Shown: positions 59,101 through 64,000 of the stretch, in pieces | How positions within the stretch are numbered: the stretch's first letter is position 1 | Layout of the letters: the number at the start of each line of letters is the position of its first letter | Origin: Pieris napi | Taxonomy: Eukaryota > Arthropoda > Insecta > Lepidoptera > Pieridae | DNA length: 64,000 nucleotides | Direction: 5' to 3' | NCBI RefSeq assembly: GCF_905475465.1 | Contig: NC_062238.1 | Span: 3,824,501 to 3,888,500, forward strand | The notes under the pieces: model-generated | Databases searched by the model: none | Seen by the model: the letters and a program-made list of their open reading frames with translations, nothing else | What the model was told of the DNA's origin: nothing | Translations under genes and position numbers: made by a program

Positions 59101-59840
59101 GAGATCAACTTTGTTAGGCCTTAACAATGAATATTTTATTTTCACAACGGTAGACCTTCTCTTATATGTTTTAAATTTAGATCCGATCTCAAAGTCTAAT
59201 GCTTCATACTTAGCGGTAGGACTTGGTGCTTGACTCTAAATCTTAACCTTCCTTCCTTAATAAATAAAACATTTTTGTACGTGAAACATTGATGTAAAAA
59301 AACGAGTGCCGGTATTACTTACCGAAATAAACAATTTTATACTTGGCAAATAATTCAACTTGTAAACTGAAATATACATATGGAGGTATGCACTGAAGTA
59401 TGCTAGCTAGAAATATGTTGTGTTTTGTATAACTTTTTTGTATTAGCTCACAAGCTGATTAATTGGATACCGAGAGTAGTACGCCTTAATTTCAAGATGT
59501 ACAGGTTTTTACAAGGTGTTTTTATGATATACAGCATGTGCATTTTAAATTATACAGTGAACTGTTCAACAGTTTAAACTGGCCCCATTTTATCATTACT
59601 AAAACAAAATCAACTTCGTATATTGCAATACGGAAGATTATTATAACTTTCACGTATATTTGAAATTCAAAAACAAATATCAATGGTTAATAAAAAGAGA
59701 TTGAGGCTGGTCTAGAATCTCGTTTGAATAGCATCTTCCAGAATGGAGCGGTACATACATGTTCTAAAAACAAATTCCAATAATTTCCACGGCATTTCTA
59801 GTTTTATAAAAAAACGCAATCCCGAGCTTCTTAAAAACCT
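56176..59840. other. Intergenic DNA with regulatory-looking patches at 56520-56720, 56950 and 58880-59060
   Basis: No gene is seen. The GC-richer patch at 56520-56720 matches no repeat I know. At 58905-58950 CGGAAC recurs in GCGGAACTAGCGAAACGGAAC, next to the short palindrome CGTTCCGAACG. The rest is AT-rich, and the small frames at 57167-57352 and 57808-58017 show no domain. Confidence 0.5.
56956..56971 (+). promoter_or_regulatory. CTCF-like motif
   Basis: CTACTAGATGGCGATA matches 14 of 16 positions of CCASYAGRKGGCRSYA, including the whole AGRKGGC core. Confidence 0.35.
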
Positions 59841-59925
59841 ATAATAATAATAATAATAAATTGTTTATTTGACAAGATAGTGGTACAATTAGATTGATCA
59901 ACTACAAAAATCAGCCATATATAAA
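59841..59925 (-). mobile_element. LINE 3' tail (family B), minus strand
   Basis: Read on the minus strand: ATATGGCTGATT, AATTGTACCACTATCTTGTC, AAATAAACAATTTATTATT. This is the same layout as the + copy at 41686. The 69-codon + frame just beyond (59983-60192) is not recognised. Confidence 0.65.
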
Positions 59926-60397
59926 TTATGTATAAAAAATGTTTGACCATCTATAGCTATACCGATCTATTACACTGTATTATTGTTGACACAATTCAAC
60001 GATTATATTCAAAATCTACATTTTCATGTGGTTAACATAACATTGCATGACATATCTACGTATAATAAAACGTTGACGTCTTTGCATCGAAAATATAGTT
60101 TAAAACTTGATATAAGTTTGATCTTGGAGCGTTTGTTGATAATGTCTATGGACTATGGACCATGTTCCTTTGTCTATTCTAATATTATCTGAGGCCACAA
60201 GACAAGCCACAAGCTGAATCCCGGTTTATTTATCGTTGACTATCTTAGGTAATAAAAATGTCAACATTCTCCCGACCCTCGACTAAAGCTACGATGAAAC
60301 AGTAGGCGATGCGGCGAGCTATTTTAGGCTTGTATCTATTTATGGATAGGTTTTAAACTATCAAAACTGAAGATGATATATTTCTATTTTAACTACA
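59926..60397. other. AT-rich intergenic DNA, nothing recognised
   Basis: A small frame at 59983-60192 has no domain. No repeat was recognised. Confidence 0.5.
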
Positions 60398-60740
60398 TCT
60401 AATATATAAAATTTTAGTGTCACAATGTTCGTTCCCATACTCCTCCGAAACGGCTCAACCGATTCTTATGAAATTTTTTATGCATATTTAGTAAGTCTGA
60501 GAATCGGCTACTATCTATCTTTCAATCCCTAAGTGATAAGGTTTTTTTTGAAATATTTAGACCATTTTTTGTTTTTTTTTGTAATGATACAACATATAAA
60601 AATACATACAACCCTTAATTTTCACCCCTCTAAGATTAACGCCTATTTTTTATTATTGCAGTTAGTTATTTTTATTGAACTAAAACAATGTTTCTTAGAA
60701 ATAATATACATGGTAAAACAACGTTTGTCGTGTCAGCTAG
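60398..60740 (+). mobile_element. Helitron-like non-autonomous element, 343 bp
   Basis: It begins TCTAATATATAAAATTTTAG, continues GTGTCACAATGTTCG and CATACTCCTCCGAAACGGCT, and ends GTCAGCTAG. The base before is A and the base after is T, the A/T insertion context of Helitrons, with no target-site duplication. It has a TC 5' end and a CTAG 3' end. An 83-codon frame inside (60533-60784) runs past the element end and is not a gene. No Rep/helicase is encoded. Confidence 0.75.
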
Positions 60741-62567
60741 TAGTAGGTAGGTACATATACCTATATTTATTTATCAACATATAAATATCCTAAAAAACAG
60801 TATTAAAACATACAGACACACGCCGCTGTTTCATCAAAGACAAAAAATCAACTAAAATTATATGCAATGTGTAGGTATAAAAAATACAAATTCTTGTGCC
60901 AAGACCTAGCTCTTCCGCAACTTATATGGTAATAAGGACGTGTGCTGTGTAAAATGTAGACTATGCATCTATGTGTGTGTTATGCACACAAGCAAATTAG
61001 AAAATACTCATTGAATTGTAAACCTGCAGCTTTTTGGAGTCGACATAAATTAATGTTTAGAAATATATTCTGCTCTTAACGATTGCCTAATCTATTTGGA
61101 ACAAATTCATATGCATATTGGCTATTTAACATGTTGTATAATTTATTTCACATTTGTCTCATTAAGAACCATATGTATGATGATTAATTGTTACAAGATT
61201 CAATACTTGTAATAGCATCAAACATACTATTATTTTAGCATTTGTTTTTTAATCGACTTTTATCGTTCCACTTCCCGCCAATTAGCTTAATTTACATATA
61301 TGTAATACATATTGAATTAAAAAACGGTTAAGATAAGAATTAAAAACCTACAAAAAGTCAAATAAAATTTATTCAATAAAATACGTTAATTATAATAAAA
61401 ATATAAAACTAATACCTACTTCGATTCTATTTTTCGCTATAGACAATCTATTTGTATTGAAATGTCCTATTACTATTTACATCGCATATAACAGACTAAA
61501 AATGAGCGAAACAGTTTAATCTTAATGAAACGCCCTCAACGGTATAAACTTAAATTAAAATTCATGAAATTAATTCAGGGCGTGCGCGAAATGAAACAAA
61601 TTACAAAGATACCAATTCATTTGATTTATCAGTGTTGCTTGATCAAATAATTAAAAATTCAGTTCGTTTCGTAAATCTCTTTTGTAATATTTTTATATAA
61701 AAAATCCGCTTCAGATGATTCATGTTATTGCAACCTTTAAATCAAAGGTATCATCATCTCCTTTTTTATCATAGCATAAACACAGTTTGACAGAAAGAGA
61801 CGGAAGCGGAATTTAGTTTAAAAAGAAGGGAATTATTCTCTATCATATAAGGCGGAATTTTCTATTGGCATATGCAGATTTTCTTCCGAATTATTTACTA
61901 AATAATAATAATACTATACTTCTTAACTACCGATTTACATAAAAACAGTTATCGTAGTAGTACGGTATACCTAACAAGTTATGTGTTCAGCACTAATTGG
62001 CTGCAAAGAAATATGTATTTTGCACCCGCTATATATTTATGGCAGTTGCATTCAATATTTTTCCTACAGGCATTAATGTGTGATGTTCCAATTGAAATAT
62101 GGTGTGCGGAGCAATGGTGTTGTACTTAAGAATGTTTGATCGTGCGAGTAACTTGGGCGAGCTGATGTACGACAATTTTTTAAATTATTTTTTGTACGAT
62201 ATTATGATAAGATAAGTTAATTAAGAAATTTTGTTAAGTTATACTTATATAATTACTAACTATACTCCCTTTCTACGCCTTTCGTACCACGACTTATGAA
62301 AATATAACTAATACTAGATATATTACTATATATTAATGGTAAGAGGTACCAAAAAAATCGTTGACTAACTATTATAATATGTGATAATGTAAACGTGACG
62401 AAGTTGGATTTTGTGAGGTTTTATTTAAACATATAAATCATGTTGTTACTTGAAATAACCTTAATATGTATACGATCATCAGATAAATTAAAAACAAGGC
62501 CTTGTAATGTATGCGCCATTTAAATTATAATAACTGCCAGCCATTTTTCACGAAATTGATGTAATTA

Positions 62568-62577
62568 CCGCCATAAT
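62568..62577 (-). promoter_or_regulatory. Pho/YY1-type motif
   Basis: CCGCCATAAT (reverse complement ATTATGGCGG) matches the extended Pho/YY1 core. Confidence 0.25.
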
Positions 62578-63652
62578 TATTATACTGGTAAGATTTTATG
62601 GTAATTTTAGTTTAAGTATATGTAACCATTTTAATAAGAAAATAAATATAGTAAAAAGGGTATCGCAAGCACATAACTGTCTATAACACGTAATTAAATG
62701 GATCTCTGGTTAAACAGCTTTTGCTAATCATTTGCATTAACATTAATCACACATTTGCATTAATCACTAAGCCACGGAGTCAGTCTAGCTAAAGCTAAGC
62801 TCTAGTATTAAAATTTAAATATAGATACATTTATTTTACATAATTATAGATACACATCATTATTATAATGACCACATTTGTCGCTGTTTCTGGCGTAAAG
62901 GTATTTAGTTATTTCATTGCCATATGCCTCCTCAAACCCATCAGAACTATTCATCTTGGCCAGTTAAATCTGGTAACTGAATTCATTAATTGCAATAACT
63001 AATCTATCTCTTCATTTCTAATAAACGATTGGAACCAATTTGAGTAGGAACTGTACATGATATTCTAGTAAAATTCACGACATACCGTATCAGATGCTAG
63101 TTGTAACACAGTACTGTGTAAAGGAAGCATCGCTATCACAATATGGATTGGTCATCGCAAGGCTGAAGTATGGCTTTTTGATCAGCTCTTAGCCTTGAGG
63201 TTCTTGAACTGTGTTTTATTAATTGCGCCCTGACAACACTAATGGACGCTTTTTATCATTGTACCGTTATTCACTGTTAATAAAGACGTTAAAAATCTAA
63301 ATGTATTTTCAGTCTTAAGAGATTAATTATTGTTTCTTAAGGTGAGTCTCGTAATATTATTTGACTATTTCAACTAAACGCTTCCTATTAGTCTTATGAT
63401 TTATACTTTATTGTCTCAGTACTGAGATTTAACGTTATAAAAACTAAATCAGCTTAACTGCACTCTTTTGTTTCTGTCTGTCAAATTGGGCTTACACTGC
63501 CATGAAAAGAGACGGATATTTTATTTAAATCGGTGCAATTTGATTGATTAAATTTTACAAATGATTCTTACATAGTTTTAATGATTTAAACCGATACAAC
63601 TTTTCTATGAATATTGATTACTGATTGAATCCGATATACCTATTGGCCCTAT

Positions 63653-63686
63653 AATATATATAGGTATATATATATATATATATATC
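63653..63686. repeat. TA dinucleotide microsatellite
   Basis: ATATATATAGG is followed by a longer (TA)n run ending TATATCTATC. It is one interrupted TA repeat. Confidence 0.85.
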
Positions 63687-64000
63687 TATCTAAGAATAGG
63701 TAGTACACTGATTAAGATTTTTCTCATCCTCCATATTTATTTACATTGCCACATAAAAACGAATTTATGATACATAAAAGAAATCGCTCGACAGTTTGTC
63801 ACTGTCTTATGTAAAAGGAAAACATAAATCCTTAAGAGCCGCGAATATATTTATTTTTTTGTTCGTAATTCTTATGCAAAAAATGTTTCTCGCATACGAA
63901 AACAATTACTGATAATAAGGATTATATATTGCGATCCCAATTAGAATGTGCAAATGTTAATTATTAATGTCGTATCTCATATCCCACGGTGCGTTTGGCA

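Larger units (their letters stand above)
60741..64000. other. AT-rich intergenic DNA, no gene seen
   Basis: No Ubx first exon or other gene was found before the right edge. CCGCCATAAT at 62568-62577 is an extended Pho/YY1 core on the minus strand. A TA microsatellite is at 63653-63686. Confidence 0.5.

Noticed and set aside
1..64000. iab-4/iab-8 microRNA hairpin
   Set aside because: No match to the remembered mature iab-4 sequence was seen on either strand. In insects it lies on the Abd-B side of abd-A, which would be left of this window.
54000..64000. Ubx first exon near the right edge
   Set aside because: No ATG followed by the conserved MNSYFEQ start was found. ATGAACTCC at 55090 continues into non-Ubx codons.
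1..64000. CRISPR arrays, bacterial operons, tRNA or rRNA genes
   Set aside because: No regularly spaced identical repeats or bacterial gene layout are present. The only tRNA-like sequences are the heads of SINEs, which lack a cloverleaf-complete gene.

Overview
This window is the 3' end of the Hox gene abdominal-A (abd-A) of an insect, followed by about 59 kb of AT-rich DNA in which I can support no other host gene. Only one stretch reads as host protein: the terminal coding exon at 4641-5035 (+). It carries a complete homeodomain whose residues F11, H24 and I34 (with Q50 and N51) fit abd-A and not Ubx or Antp. The UbdA-type extension shared by Ubx and Abd-A follows it. The repeats point to a moth or butterfly: a tRNA-derived SINE with intact pol III A and B boxes, RTE-type LINE tails, and Helitron-like elements ending in CTAG. 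I cannot name the species.

Layout. 1-4640 is the intron upstream of the homeobox exon, almost free of transposon debris. 4641-5035 is the exon. About 5036-7860 is the probable 3' UTR, with three clustered AATAAA signals and several seed matches to the bithorax-complex microRNAs miR-iab-8-5p and miR-iab-4-5p. From about 7.9 kb to 64 kb is intergenic DNA. If gene order and direction follow other insect Hox clusters, this is the abd-A to Ubx interval (the counterpart of the Drosophila bxd region), and Ubx should start beyond the right edge. No Ubx first exon or iab-4 hairpin was recognised.

The intergenic part mixes two things. One is transposon debris: five sizeable SINE copies all on +, fragments of at least four LINE families, two MITE-like elements with target-site duplications, and two Helitron-like elements in opposite orientation. 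The other is short GC-richer islands that look regulatory. The most striking is 18234-18335, with a CTCF-like site, three consecutive perfect palindromes and flanking inverted TTATGGC motifs of Caudal/Abd-B and Pho type. A second is 49126-49201, a G-run tract next to a CTCF-like site. Others are CTCF-like sites near 20.2, 29.2 and 57.0 kb, seven extended Pho/YY1 cores, two 10-bp-phased motif arrays (33.3 and 34.8 kb), and an 81-nt hairpin at 36.84 kb with a 25-bp stem.

The exon call is firm. Repeat family calls rest on remembered resemblance to lepidopteran repeats and on visible structure. Regulatory calls are motif matches only and are given low confidence.
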